Shown piece by piece: positions 40,334-48,086 of a stretch of DNA of 64,000 nucleotides; position 1 is the stretch's first letter, and every line of letters starts with the position of its first letter. The stretch covers positions 85,425 through 149,424 of the forward strand of contig CAXSCR010000005.1 in the NCBI GenBank assembly GCA_964235605.1, written 5' to 3'. The notes beneath the pieces are model-generated. The model searched no databases, had not been told where the DNA came from, and was given only the letters and a program-made list of their open reading frames with translations. The position numbers were made by a program, and so were the translations under genes. This stretch comes from DATCRE01 sp964235605 (GTDB lineage Bacteria > Bacteroidota > Bacteroidia > Cytophagales > Cyclobacteriaceae).

Positions 40334-41302
40334 TTAAATTGCTATAAGAATACAGCTCCAGGCAGCAGAGGGGCTATTATTTAAAATTAGCACATTTTCG
40401 TTTTTTTTGAATTTTCCGCTCGTGATTCCTTCATACAGGTTCAGCATAACATCACTTGAGCCAAGGTGACCATATTTCTCCAGATTCTCCCTGCACACTG
40501 GTGAAATGGTGATATCAAAGGCCGTTTCATAATACTCATAGGCTCTTTCAGAAATGTTTTGAATGATATAGTGGTGAACATCACTAGGCGAAATATCATT
40601 TCTTAAGAATATCTCCTGCTGCAATTGCATGAAGATTTCTCTGCTTTCCAGAGCAAGATCAAACCAGTATTTACGCTGGTCAATACAAGTTTCAGCATAA
40701 TCTTCAATAAATTTATTTCTGAAATCAATTTTAAATAGGTCCCAATACTTTCCGTTAACCCTGAAAGTAAAGTCCCGAAGGCAATTTTTATTTGTCCGAG
40801 TGATCAACACGGCTATTCCGCCATCTCCATTGACCGTTACCGGAAAGCGAAATCTACTCCTCACTGTCGACTTACATCCATAAGCGATAATTACATTTTG
40901 ACTTCTGTTGTTAGCAATCAAATAGTCGCTAGCCTGCTTCAACGCCATAGAAATATCGGCACAACCCATATCGGAGACTGCGTAGGCGAGTGCGTTTTTT
41001 GCGCCGCTTTCGTATTGTAGTCTTGTGGCTTCCGAACTCACCAGGTATAGGGGGATTCTGCTTCGAATGTAAATTATGAGATCAATCCTTTTAGGGTCAA
41101 CACCTGTTTGAGTCATTAATTTATCAAAAGCGAGTTTCGCCAGGTCATAGCTTTCAAGATCATCATTTACATGAACAGTATTGATACCTAAAGTCTGGAA
41201 AAAACTGGTTTCTTCGTTGGTAAAATCCTGCGTGTTTAAAATAGACTCTAATGTCAAGCGCTCTCCAACGAATGTTGTTGCAATGGCCTCAATTCCAATC
41301 AT
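40334..41302 (-). CDS. KASIII (FabH)-like protein with altered active site
   Basis: The 322-aa protein has the KASIII fold signature: Cys114 in SDMGCADISMAL, the glycine-rich NGDGGIAVLI and a C-terminal KYGHLGSSDVMLNL segment. Compared with E. coli FabH (Cys112/His244/Asn274), the His position appears to be Gln248 (IIQNIS) and the Asn position His279 (KYGHLG). Loss of both decarboxylation residues argues against ordinary Claisen condensation and for acyl transfer, as in CerJ-type KASIII acyltransferases. It lies between FkbI-like and FkbH-like genes, overlapping the former by 14 bp. Two roles are possible: transfer of the ACP-bound extender to the AT-dead PKS modules, or ring-forming chemistry like the FabH-like proteins of tetronate clusters. 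Residue alignment was by eye. Confidence 0.82.
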   Translation of the reverse strand: MIGIEAIATTFVGERLTLESILNTQDFTNEETSFFQTLGINTVHVNDDLESYDLAKLAFDKLMTQTGVDPKRIDLIIYIRSRIPLYLVSSEATRLQYESGAKNALAYAVSDMGCADISMALKQASDYLIANNRSQNVIIAYGCKSTVRSRFRFPVTVNGDGGIAVLITRTNKNCLRDFTFRVNGKYWDLFKIDFRNKFIEDYAETCIDQRKYWFDLALESREIFMQLQQEIFLRNDISPSDVHHYIIQNISERAYEYYETAFDITISPVCRENLEKYGHLGSSDVMLNLYEGITSGKFKKNENVLILNNSPSAAWSCILIAI

Positions 41303-42455
41303 CGTAGGAAGTCCCTTGTTTATGGTTCGACATTACATGATCAGCAATGATCACTTGCTGAATTTCAGAAGAGCCTTCTATTATTTCCATAATTTTTGAA
41401 TCCCGGAAATATCTTTGAACAGGGGAATTTGCCAGGCACCCCAAGGCGCCATGAATCTGCACGGCTTCCCGCGCAATCTCGGAAGCAATTGTTGTTGTAT
41501 AGTATTTGGCTATGCAGCATTGGATCAACGCATCCTGATGTCTTGCGTTTCTTTGCATGCCAACACTGTAACAAAGTAACGAAGCCGCTCTCGCCTTGCT
41601 TGTCATTTCTGTAATTTTTCGTTTGGTAAGCTGAAAATCTTTTATCAGACTGTTAAACTGTTTTCTGGAGTTTGCAAATTGAATGCTGGCTGATAATGCA
41701 GCCTTAGCTATTCCAAGCGAGCCTAATGCCACGCTGTATCGACCATTGTCCAATGCGGTATTCATAATATGTATTAGCCCAAATCCTTTAGCGCCAATCA
41801 GCCTGTCTTTATGAACTTTTACATTGCTAAATTCAACATTTGCAACCATCGCTGCCCGCAATCCAAGCAATCCATGCATCGGTATTGTGCTTACCCCGGG
41901 AGTTTTCCCGTCGACCAAAAATGCCGATACTTCTTTGCCGTTACGAGCAAAAACAAGAAACACATCTGCCGACTGTCCAAACGTGACATACTTTTTTTTA
42001 CAATTGATAACATAACCCTCAACATCTTCATCGTATGTTCCCGTAATGGCCTGTGCGTCACTACCTGCGTTTTCTTCCGTGAGGCAGAATGCCGCGATCT
42101 TTCTGCCAGAGGTAAGCTCAGGTAACCAATATTCTTTTTGAGATTTAGTACCACATCGTTCGAGAGTTTCAGAAACCAATGAAAGGTGAACGGTTAATAG
42201 GCTCCTGAGGGAGGAACAACCCCTTCCAATTTCTTCAACTAAAACCCCAGTTTTTAGTTGATCCCAGCCTTTGCCACCAAAAGCTTCTGAAATCGAGGCT
42301 CCAAGGTATCCACGAGAAGCCATCTTTTTAACAACATCCAATGATATTTTTTCATTATAGTCACTGTCCTCTGCAACTGGGAGTATCTCAGTTTGTACGA
42401 AATTCCTAACTTCTTCTTTAAATTTTCTTAGTTCATCACTTAATTCAAAACACAT
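41289..42455 (-). CDS. Acyl-CoA dehydrogenase family protein (FkbI-like)
   Basis: The 388-aa flavoprotein has the standard acyl-CoA dehydrogenase layout: N-terminal helical domain, CLTEENAGSDA in the beta domain, and the C-terminal QIHGALG plus EIIEGSSEIQQ with the catalytic Glu region. In this neighbourhood it matches FkbI/ZmaE, which oxidises the ACP-bound aldehyde or hydroxy intermediate to give hydroxymalonyl-ACP. It is the first gene of the minus-strand cassette and its end overlaps the KASIII-like gene by 14 bp. A decayed copy of its 5' end lies at 44608-44797. Confidence 0.88.
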   Translation of the reverse strand: MCFELSDELRKFKEEVRNFVQTEILPVAEDSDYNEKISLDVVKKMASRGYLGASISEAFGGKGWDQLKTGVLVEEIGRGCSSLRSLLTVHLSLVSETLERCGTKSQKEYWLPELTSGRKIAAFCLTEENAGSDAQAITGTYDEDVEGYVINCKKKYVTFGQSADVFLVFARNGKEVSAFLVDGKTPGVSTIPMHGLLGLRAAMVANVEFSNVKVHKDRLIGAKGFGLIHIMNTALDNGRYSVALGSLGIAKAALSASIQFANSRKQFNSLIKDFQLTKRKITEMTSKARAASLLCYSVGMQRNARHQDALIQCCIAKYYTTTIASEIAREAVQIHGALGCLANSPVQRYFRDSKIMEIIEGSSEIQQVIIADHVMSNHKQGTSYDDWN

Positions 42456-42568
42456 ATCATTATTCTATCAAAGGAATCCTTGGAAGACTTATGCAAGTTG
42501 ACTTACATTTGGGCATTCCGAAGCTAATCAACCGTTAATTTACGCATTACTAATTAAAATTTTAAAAA
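42456..42568. promoter_or_regulatory. Divergent intergenic region upstream of extender cassette
   Basis: The 113-bp gap separates the minus-strand extender cassette from the plus-strand 85-aa gene, so promoters for both are expected here. I see no clear TAnnTTTG box. Much of this gap is also present in the degenerate duplicate near 44798-44875. Confidence 0.4.
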
Positions 42569-42826
42569 ATGTTCGTTAAAGAGATAGAAGAGGTAAAGAA
42601 CCAATTAGCGGAGCTAATGGTCAATGGACTTATCAGCAAATGGGAGTTGCCATATGAAAACTTGCTTACGAGGAGGTCCGCCGCGATTTTTTTTATTGAC
42701 CCTGCTCCAATGGTGCCTCCTGATAAAATTTGGGCATTCTTGCAAAAAAATGATAATTTTAAATACAGCATAAATGAAGATAAAAAATTGTCTGCGTTAG
42801 AATATAAGATTACTTTCTCACAATAA
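42569..42826 (+). CDS. Hypothetical 85-aa protein
   Basis: I do not recognise this small protein. It has no signal peptide or membrane segment; the middle (AAIFFIDPAPMVPPDKIWAFL) is rich in Pro and hydrophobics, and the rest is charged and probably helical. It starts with ATG after an A/T-rich leader and is divergent from the extender cassette. A second copy lacking the first 20 or so codons is found at about 44877-45078; the overlapping part is still similar at DNA level, so the gene was present before the local duplication. It could be a real small gene or the remains of one. A 141-aa frame on the other strand covers the same bases but has no recognisable content. Confidence 0.5.
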   Translation: MFVKEIEEVKNQLAELMVNGLISKWELPYENLLTRRSAAIFFIDPAPMVPPDKIWAFLQKNDNFKYSINEDKKLSALEYKITFSQ

Positions 42827-42864
42827 AGGTATCGAATTGTCATTCGATTGAAAATCAGGAATAA

Positions 42865-42905
42865 ATGATAGTAGCTGTTGGCTTTATTGGTCGTGCCTGC
42901 GGCAA
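42865..42905 (+). pseudogene. Remnant of the 5' end of the HldD-like epimerase gene
   Basis: ATGATAGTAG followed by a stretch that translates as VGFIGRA corresponds to the start of the epimerase gene at 45116 (MIVVTGAGGFIGSA), with about 9 bp deleted. The preceding leader is the same in both places. Similarity then fades, and the rest of the gene is missing here. Confidence 0.7.
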
Positions 42906-43001
42906 AATCGGCATGAAATGGCAGAGGCCTGATTATCAAAATAAGTCTCTGCGTGGTGGAAGACCACTGGTTGATAATGTTAAACAATAAACAACACTAA
43001 A

Positions 43002-44192
43002 ATGCTTTTAAAATTTGTTACAATGACATTCAAGTTTTTTTATGGCTATATTTTGCTTCCTTTTTTGAAGTCATTTAAAAGATTGCAAACGGGCTCGGTA
43101 AATGATTTTAAGAAAGAGCCTAGCAAAATACTAGTAAATTTCTGTGAGCACAAGGATATGGGTCTTGGAGATGTAATTATTTTCAGTACTTTCTTTAAAA
43201 TTTTAAAGACAAGGTTCCCCGAGGCCAAAGCTGTTCTTTTAATAGGAAGCGACAATAGTTATTCAGACAAATTTTGGAAAAACCATTCTCTTGCCGATGA
43301 ATTACTTATTCACCCACCATGCCAGCTGAAGAATCTCACCAGCTGGATGAAATTCATATATAAACTCCGAAACTGCAGATTCGACATGTCGATTATCCAA
43401 TCACACGCCATAGTCACAGGACTTTCAAGTTCATGGTTTCCTGTTGATCCGATGATTATGTGGATATCTGGTGTCAAAACGATCATCGGATATTATGACA
43501 GGTGGAATGAGGATTGCTTTTTTTCCGCGATAGTTCCTCAGGCGGACATGGGCAAAGTGATGATCACTCCTCCCAGTCCTCATTGGAGCGATTTTGCTTT
43601 GAATTATTCCAGAATATTAGGGATAAAAGAACAGCAACTAAAGGCAAGTGTTCGTCCTTTTTTCGGAATCAAATCGATTAGCTTGCCATGCAAGATGTCA
43701 GATAAGTTAAAGATATCTGTTTGTCCAGGAGGGAAAATGATTTGGGATCGCAGATGGCCACTTCAAAAATATGTTGATTTATGCACGATCCTATCATATC
43801 AGTTTGAGATTTTATTTTTTGTGCTTGGCGGCCAAGAAGAAATAACGTTAAAGAAGGAACTGGCTGAAAAAACTAAGCTTCGTAACCCAGCTGCCAATTT
43901 GACAATAGTCGATAAAGAATCGCTAAATGAAACGGCCAATTACATCCAGCAGTGCGACCTCTTTATTGGCAATGATTCAGGCTTAACACATTTGGCAGTT
44001 GCGATAGAAACTCCCACGATGGCAATATTCGGTCCATCTAATCATTTTTTTTGGGGAGCTGAGAAGATTGATGAGAAACACTGCGTAATCTCTGCATGGC
44101 CTCAAAGTCAAAATATAGCTGATATTTCCGTTGAACGAGTCTTGGGGAAAATAATGCAAAAATTACCAACGACTACTAAATTTCAAGCATGA
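43002..44192 (+). CDS. GT9 (heptosyltransferase-like) glycosyltransferase, copy 1
   Basis: The 396-aa protein is of the ADP-heptose:LPS heptosyltransferase family: KILVNF followed by GLGDVIIFSTF at the N-terminal fold, and the nucleotide-sugar segment DLFIGNDSGLTHLA with MAIFGPSNH near the C-terminus. It is a paralogue of the protein at 53061-54359; long stretches such as LIHPP, SSWFPVDP and YDRWNEDCF align. It lies among genes for making ADP-heptose, so transfer of a heptose to the peptide product, or to a cell-surface glycan, is plausible. Acceptor unknown. Its stop overlaps the ATG of a ruined FkbM gene (ATGA). Confidence 0.85.
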   Translation: MLLKFVTMTFKFFYGYILLPFLKSFKRLQTGSVNDFKKEPSKILVNFCEHKDMGLGDVIIFSTFFKILKTRFPEAKAVLLIGSDNSYSDKFWKNHSLADELLIHPPCQLKNLTSWMKFIYKLRNCRFDMSIIQSHAIVTGLSSSWFPVDPMIMWISGVKTIIGYYDRWNEDCFFSAIVPQADMGKVMITPPSPHWSDFALNYSRILGIKEQQLKASVRPFFGIKSISLPCKMSDKLKISVCPGGKMIWDRRWPLQKYVDLCTILSYQFEILFFVLGGQEEITLKKELAEKTKLRNPAANLTIVDKESLNETANYIQQCDLFIGNDSGLTHLAVAIETPTMAIFGPSNHFFWGAEKIDEKHCVISAWPQSQNIADISVERVLGKIMQKLPTTTKFQA

Positions 44193-44613
44193 AAAATAAT
44201 ACATTGGCTTCGACTTAAGGGAGCATATGGCTATAAAATAAATACGGTGTTGGTGGAATTGGATATCTATATTCAAATTTGACGAAAGGACAGACTGTGC
44301 TTAATGTTCTTGCTCATCTGGGCGAATATTTATCCTTTGTGCGGAAAATCGTAGGTACAAACGACAAAGTTTGGTGTTTTTAGCCCCAGGCCGAACCAAC
44401 GCATCTAGCCCAACTAGCAATATCTTACCAATTCAGGAAACTACATTGTATGTTCCAAACGCAACGTTCAATGCATCTCTTAAAAAAGATGCGTTTTCAT
44501 CTATCCATCATACCGACATAGTCAACACAAACACCTTGGATTTGTATTGTGAGCGAAACCGGATACTGCTTAATTTTGTCAAAATCGATGTCGAAGGGAA
44601 TGATTTTAGCTGA
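44189..44613 (+). pseudogene. FkbM-family methyltransferase remnant
   Basis: The bases after the ATGA overlap at 44189 translate in shifting frames into pieces similar to the intact FkbM protein at 52277: WLRLKGAYGYK, an IGGIGYL-like segment, then LYVPNATFNASLKKD and NFVKIDVEG. At least two frameshifts and an early stop break it, and it ends abruptly after KIDVEGND where a duplicated piece of acyl-CoA dehydrogenase DNA is joined. The longest open part is 44371-44613. Confidence 0.85.
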
Positions 44614-44797
44614 TCCCACCTTTGCCACCAAGAGCTTCTAGAATTGAGGCTTCCAGGTGTCCACGAGAAGCGTCTTTAATAACATCGAATAATATTGTTT
44701 CATTGTAGGCAGTGTCTTCTGCAACCGGGAGTATTTCCGTTTGTAAGAAATTCCTTCTTTAAAATTTTCGTAGTTAATTACTTAATTCAAAACACAT
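44608..44797 (-). pseudogene. Remnant of the acyl-CoA dehydrogenase 5' end
   Basis: This stretch matches 42256-42455, the first 65 or so codons of the acyl-CoA dehydrogenase gene read from the minus strand, with many substitutions and small deletions that break the frame. It is the first part of a duplicated block that continues into the degenerate copy of the 85-aa gene. Confidence 0.85.
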
Positions 44798-44876
44798 ATC
44801 ATCATTCGTCAATGGAATCCTTGGAAGACTTAGGTAACTTGACTTACATTTGGGTATTCCGAAGTTAATCAACCGT

Positions 44877-45078
44877 TGACTTGTCAGCAAATGGGAACTG
44901 CCATATGAAAACTTACTTACGAGGAGGTCTGTCGCAATTTTTTTTTATTGACCCGTTCCAATGGTGTCTCCTGATAAAATTTGGGCATTCTTGCAAAAAA
45001 TTGATAATTTTAAATATAGCATAAATGAAGATAAAAAATTATCTGCATTAGAATATAGGATTACTTTCTCACAATAAT
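44877..45078 (+). pseudogene. Degenerate copy of the 85-aa hypothetical gene
   Basis: Bases from about 44877 match the coding part of the gene at 42569-42826 from its 21st codon on. The start and about 95 bp are deleted, and several single-base changes and an indel disturb the frame. The leader that follows is shared with both copies of the epimerase start. Confidence 0.8.
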
Positions 45079-45115
45079 GGTATCGAATTGTCATTCGATT
45101 GAAAATTAGGAATAA

Positions 45116-46090
45116 ATGATAGTAGTTACTGGAGCCGGTGGCTTTATTGGAAGTGCCCTTGTCAATCGATTAAACTCGTTAGGTGAAAAAGATATCATAG
45201 TGATAGATTCTTTTAGTTCTGATAGTAAAGGCTTTAACCTGCAAGGTCTTAATATACGGTCGAGGATTGAAAGAGAAAATTTCATTTTGTGGCTAGAGAA
45301 CAATGGTAAGGATGTTGATTTTATATTTCACCTTGGGGCACGCACCGATACGCGTGAGCGTGATGTTATCATACTTCAAGAATTAAATACCGACTACACT
45401 AAATCTATCTGGGCACTATGTACAAAATTTCGGATTCCGCTCATATATGCATCTTCCGCGGCTACCTATGGAAATGGGGATCAGGGGTTTGTTGATGATG
45501 AGTCTAAAGTCCGTTCACTACGTCCTTTGAATGAATATGCGATATCCAAACATAATTTTGACGTTTGGGCACTAGCGCAAAAAGAAAAGCCGCCATTTTG
45601 GGTGGGTTTAAAGTTTTTTAATGTATATGGACCCAATGAATATCATAAGGGTCACATGGCATCCGTGATTTTCCACGGGTATAACCAAATTGTTAAGCAT
45701 CAGAGTATTTCTCTCTTCAAATCTCACTATTCGCTTTACAAAGACGGAGAACAAAAAAGAGATTTTATTTATATAAAAGATATACTCAACGTTTGCGTTT
45801 TTTTTATGAGAAATGCGACAGCATCCGGAATATATAATGTTGGAACCGGGCAACCTCGGACGTTTGTGGATCTTGCAGGAAGTATTTTCTCAACATTGGG
45901 TAAAAAAAAGAAAATTAATTTTGTGGATATTCCTGTTGGGATAAGAGATAACTATCAGTACTACACGGCCGCTAGCATGACGAAACTAAAAAGCATTGGG
46001 TTTACGGACTCTTTTTATACGCTTGAAGAAGGTATAGAAGAATATATTGGTAGATACCTAAGACACAACCGATTAATTAGCCAAAATTAG
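45116..46090 (+). CDS. hldD: ADP-L-glycero-D-manno-heptose 6-epimerase-like SDR
   Basis: The 324-aa extended SDR has GAGGFIGSALVNRL at the N-terminus, the ASSAATYG serine region, catalytic Tyr/Lys in EYAISKHNFD and the YNVGTGQPRTF motif near the C-terminus, all as in HldD. Its neighbours gmhA and hldE, starting 3 bp further on, fix the assignment. It converts ADP-D-glycero- to ADP-L-glycero-beta-D-manno-heptose in the cytoplasm. It could be a different ADP/UDP-sugar epimerase, but the neighbourhood argues for heptose. Confidence 0.87.
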   Translation: MIVVTGAGGFIGSALVNRLNSLGEKDIIVIDSFSSDSKGFNLQGLNIRSRIERENFILWLENNGKDVDFIFHLGARTDTRERDVIILQELNTDYTKSIWALCTKFRIPLIYASSAATYGNGDQGFVDDESKVRSLRPLNEYAISKHNFDVWALAQKEKPPFWVGLKFFNVYGPNEYHKGHMASVIFHGYNQIVKHQSISLFKSHYSLYKDGEQKRDFIYIKDILNVCVFFMRNATASGIYNVGTGQPRTFVDLAGSIFSTLGKKKKINFVDIPVGIRDNYQYYTAASMTKLKSIGFTDSFYTLEEGIEEYIGRYLRHNRLISQN

Positions 46091-46092
46091 AA

Positions 46093-46662
46093 ATGAGGGA
46101 GACCATCATCAAGACTATTGAAGAGCATGCTTTGGTGGTTGGTGCATTATTGCAGAAGAACGTTGGTGAACTTGAGCAGCTTTGCAAAATTGTGCGGTCC
46201 TCGTTGTTAAAGAATGGTAAATTATTGATCGCTGGTAACGGAGGCTCCGCCGCTGATAGTCAACACCTTGCTGCTGAATTGATCGGGAGATTTCAATGTG
46301 AACGTTTGCCACTTCCAGCAATTGCACTTACCACTGATTCATCAATCTTAAGTTCAATTGGAAACGACTATGGTTTTGATTATATTTTTTCCAGGCAGGT
46401 ACAAGCCCTTTGTTTTCCAGACGACGTGCTAATTGCAATATCTACATCTGGGAACAGTCAAAATCTCGTTCTAGCAGTTGAAGAAGCAAAAAAGAAACGG
46501 GCTTTTACTGTGGGGCTATTGGGAAAAGGCGGAGGAAAACTAGCGCCAATTGTCGATCTTCCTATTATTATTGATTCAAACACTACAGCAAGGGTCCAAG
46601 AGTGTCATATTTTAATAGCTCATATACTTTGTCAAGCATGCGATGAAAAACTTGATCGATAA
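46093..46662 (+). CDS. gmhA: Sedoheptulose-7-phosphate isomerase
   Basis: The 189-aa SIS-domain protein carries LIAGNGGSAADSQHLAAEL and ISTSGNSQNLV, both hallmark motifs of GmhA, and ends with the conserved VQECHILIAHILC. It makes D-glycero-D-manno-heptose 7-phosphate, the first step of ADP-heptose synthesis. It follows hldD by 2 bp and its end overlaps the start of hldE by 20 bp, so the three are co-transcribed and probably co-translated. Confidence 0.93.
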   Translation: MRETIIKTIEEHALVVGALLQKNVGELEQLCKIVRSSLLKNGKLLIAGNGGSAADSQHLAAELIGRFQCERLPLPAIALTTDSSILSSIGNDYGFDYIFSRQVQALCFPDDVLIAISTSGNSQNLVLAVEEAKKKRAFTVGLLGKGGGKLAPIVDLPIIIDSNTTARVQECHILIAHILCQACDEKLDR

Positions 46663-48079
46663 AATCAGGAACCTTAGTACATGTTCGGTTTGTGTTATCG
46701 GTGACATAATGCTGGATGTTTACATTTCCGGCGATACCGATAGGATCTCACCAGAAGCCCCAGTACCTATTTTGAAAATAAATCGAAGAACGGAGGTGTT
46801 GGGTGGTGCTGGTAACGTTGTTCGTAACTTGAGTGCCCTTGGAGCCAAAGTGAACTTTATTGGTGTCATTGGAAACGATGATAACGGAAAGAAAATAAAT
46901 AGCCTTCTTGGCGATATAGAAAGCGTCGTTTTTAAAACTGAAGTTATTAATAATATTCCGACTATTGTAAAAAGCCGGTTCATTGCCCAGGGTCAACAGC
47001 TTCTTAGGGCGGATGAAGAACAGAATTTTCAGATGACGAACGACTTGGAGGAACGCCTATTAAATCATTTTCATATTGCCCTTGATTTCTGTAATATCGT
47101 TATAATCTCAGACTACGATAAAGGAGTTGTATCTAGTTCGTTAAGTAAAGCGGTAATCCAAATGGCAACGCAAAAATCAATTCCTGTTTTTGTTGATCCG
47201 AAGGGCAACGACCTACTCAAGTATTTTGGGGCTACGTTGATTAAGCCCAATAGAAAGGAGCTATCTCGTTTCTTCGGCGGCGTGGACGTTAGTGGCAAGG
47301 AACGGTTTTATTCACAAGAACTATTAGTTAAGGCTCAATCGCAATACTGTTTAGTTACTTTAGGTAAAGACGGAATGATATTAACTTCAAAAGACGGTGA
47401 CGTTCCGATAAATGCAATAAAGAGAGAAGTTTATGATGTTACGGGAGCTGGTGATACCGTAATCGCAACACTTGCGGCACTCTATGGTGCTGGCATCGCA
47501 ATGGAAGATGCCGTTTTCTTATCAAACATGACTGCAGGGATTGCAATAACAAAAACCGGGACTGCAATTGTCACCATGGAGGAACTGTTAAGAGATATTG
47601 ACCTGAATAAAAAGATATTTTCAGTCGCATCTCTTTTGAATGTTGTAGATATGTGGAAAAAAAATGATCTATCAATTGGTTTCACAAACGGTTGCTTTGA
47701 TCTAATTCATACAGGACATATCTCGATGCTAAAATTTTGCAAGGAGAATTGTGATAGGCTGATAGTAGCATTGAATAGTGATCAATCTGTAAAAAGACTA
47801 AAGGGCCAGTCTCGGCCAATTAACGATGAAAATCAAAGGGCGGTTGTATTATCTGAGTTCTCTAGCATTGACGCCATTGTAGTATTTGACGATAACACTC
47901 CCGAGTCACTTATAAATATTATTAAACCTGACTTGCTAATAAAGGGTGGGGATTATTCCAAAGACAATATTGTAGGCGCTGAATTTGTCGAGTCTTATGG
48001 TGGGAGGGTAATTACCTCGCCCTATATCAATGGATTTAGTTCGACAAAAATTCTGAAGAACATTGAGAATTCAAGGTAA
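46643..48079 (+). CDS. hldE: Bifunctional heptose 7-phosphate kinase / heptose 1-phosphate adenylyltransferase
   Basis: The 478-aa protein fuses a PfkB/ribokinase-type kinase (CVIGDIMLDVYISGD; GGAGNVVRNL; VTGAGDTVIA with the catalytic Asp, to about residue 310) with a cytidylyltransferase-like domain (FTNGCFDLIHTGHISML, HxGH motif, near residue 350). The order and length match HldE. It phosphorylates heptose 7-phosphate at C1 and, after GmhB removes the 7-phosphate, adds AMP. The start at 46643 lies inside gmhA. Converging genes follow (FtsX-type permease on the other strand). Confidence 0.94.
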   Translation: MKNLIDKIRNLSTCSVCVIGDIMLDVYISGDTDRISPEAPVPILKINRRTEVLGGAGNVVRNLSALGAKVNFIGVIGNDDNGKKINSLLGDIESVVFKTEVINNIPTIVKSRFIAQGQQLLRADEEQNFQMTNDLEERLLNHFHIALDFCNIVIISDYDKGVVSSSLSKAVIQMATQKSIPVFVDPKGNDLLKYFGATLIKPNRKELSRFFGGVDVSGKERFYSQELLVKAQSQYCLVTLGKDGMILTSKDGDVPINAIKREVYDVTGAGDTVIATLAALYGAGIAMEDAVFLSNMTAGIAITKTGTAIVTMEELLRDIDLNKKIFSVASLLNVVDMWKKNDLSIGFTNGCFDLIHTGHISMLKFCKENCDRLIVALNSDQSVKRLKGQSRPINDENQRAVVLSEFSSIDAIVVFDDNTPESLINIIKPDLLIKGGDYSKDNIVGAEFVESYGGRVITSPYINGFSSTKILKNIENSR

Positions 48080-48086
48080 TATACAT

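Noticed and set aside
41811..42125. 104-aa plus-strand frame opposite the acyl-CoA dehydrogenase
   Set aside because: It is antisense to a clearly real gene and has no recognisable content.
40334..42455. Ordinary fatty acid synthesis pair (FabH plus acyl-CoA dehydrogenase)
   Set aside because: The FabH-like protein has changes at two catalytic positions and no other fab genes are nearby.
42562..42987. 141-aa minus-strand frame opposite the 85-aa gene
   Set aside because: It spans the gene, an intergenic stretch and the epimerase remnant; its sequence shows no domain and it is not kept in the duplicate.
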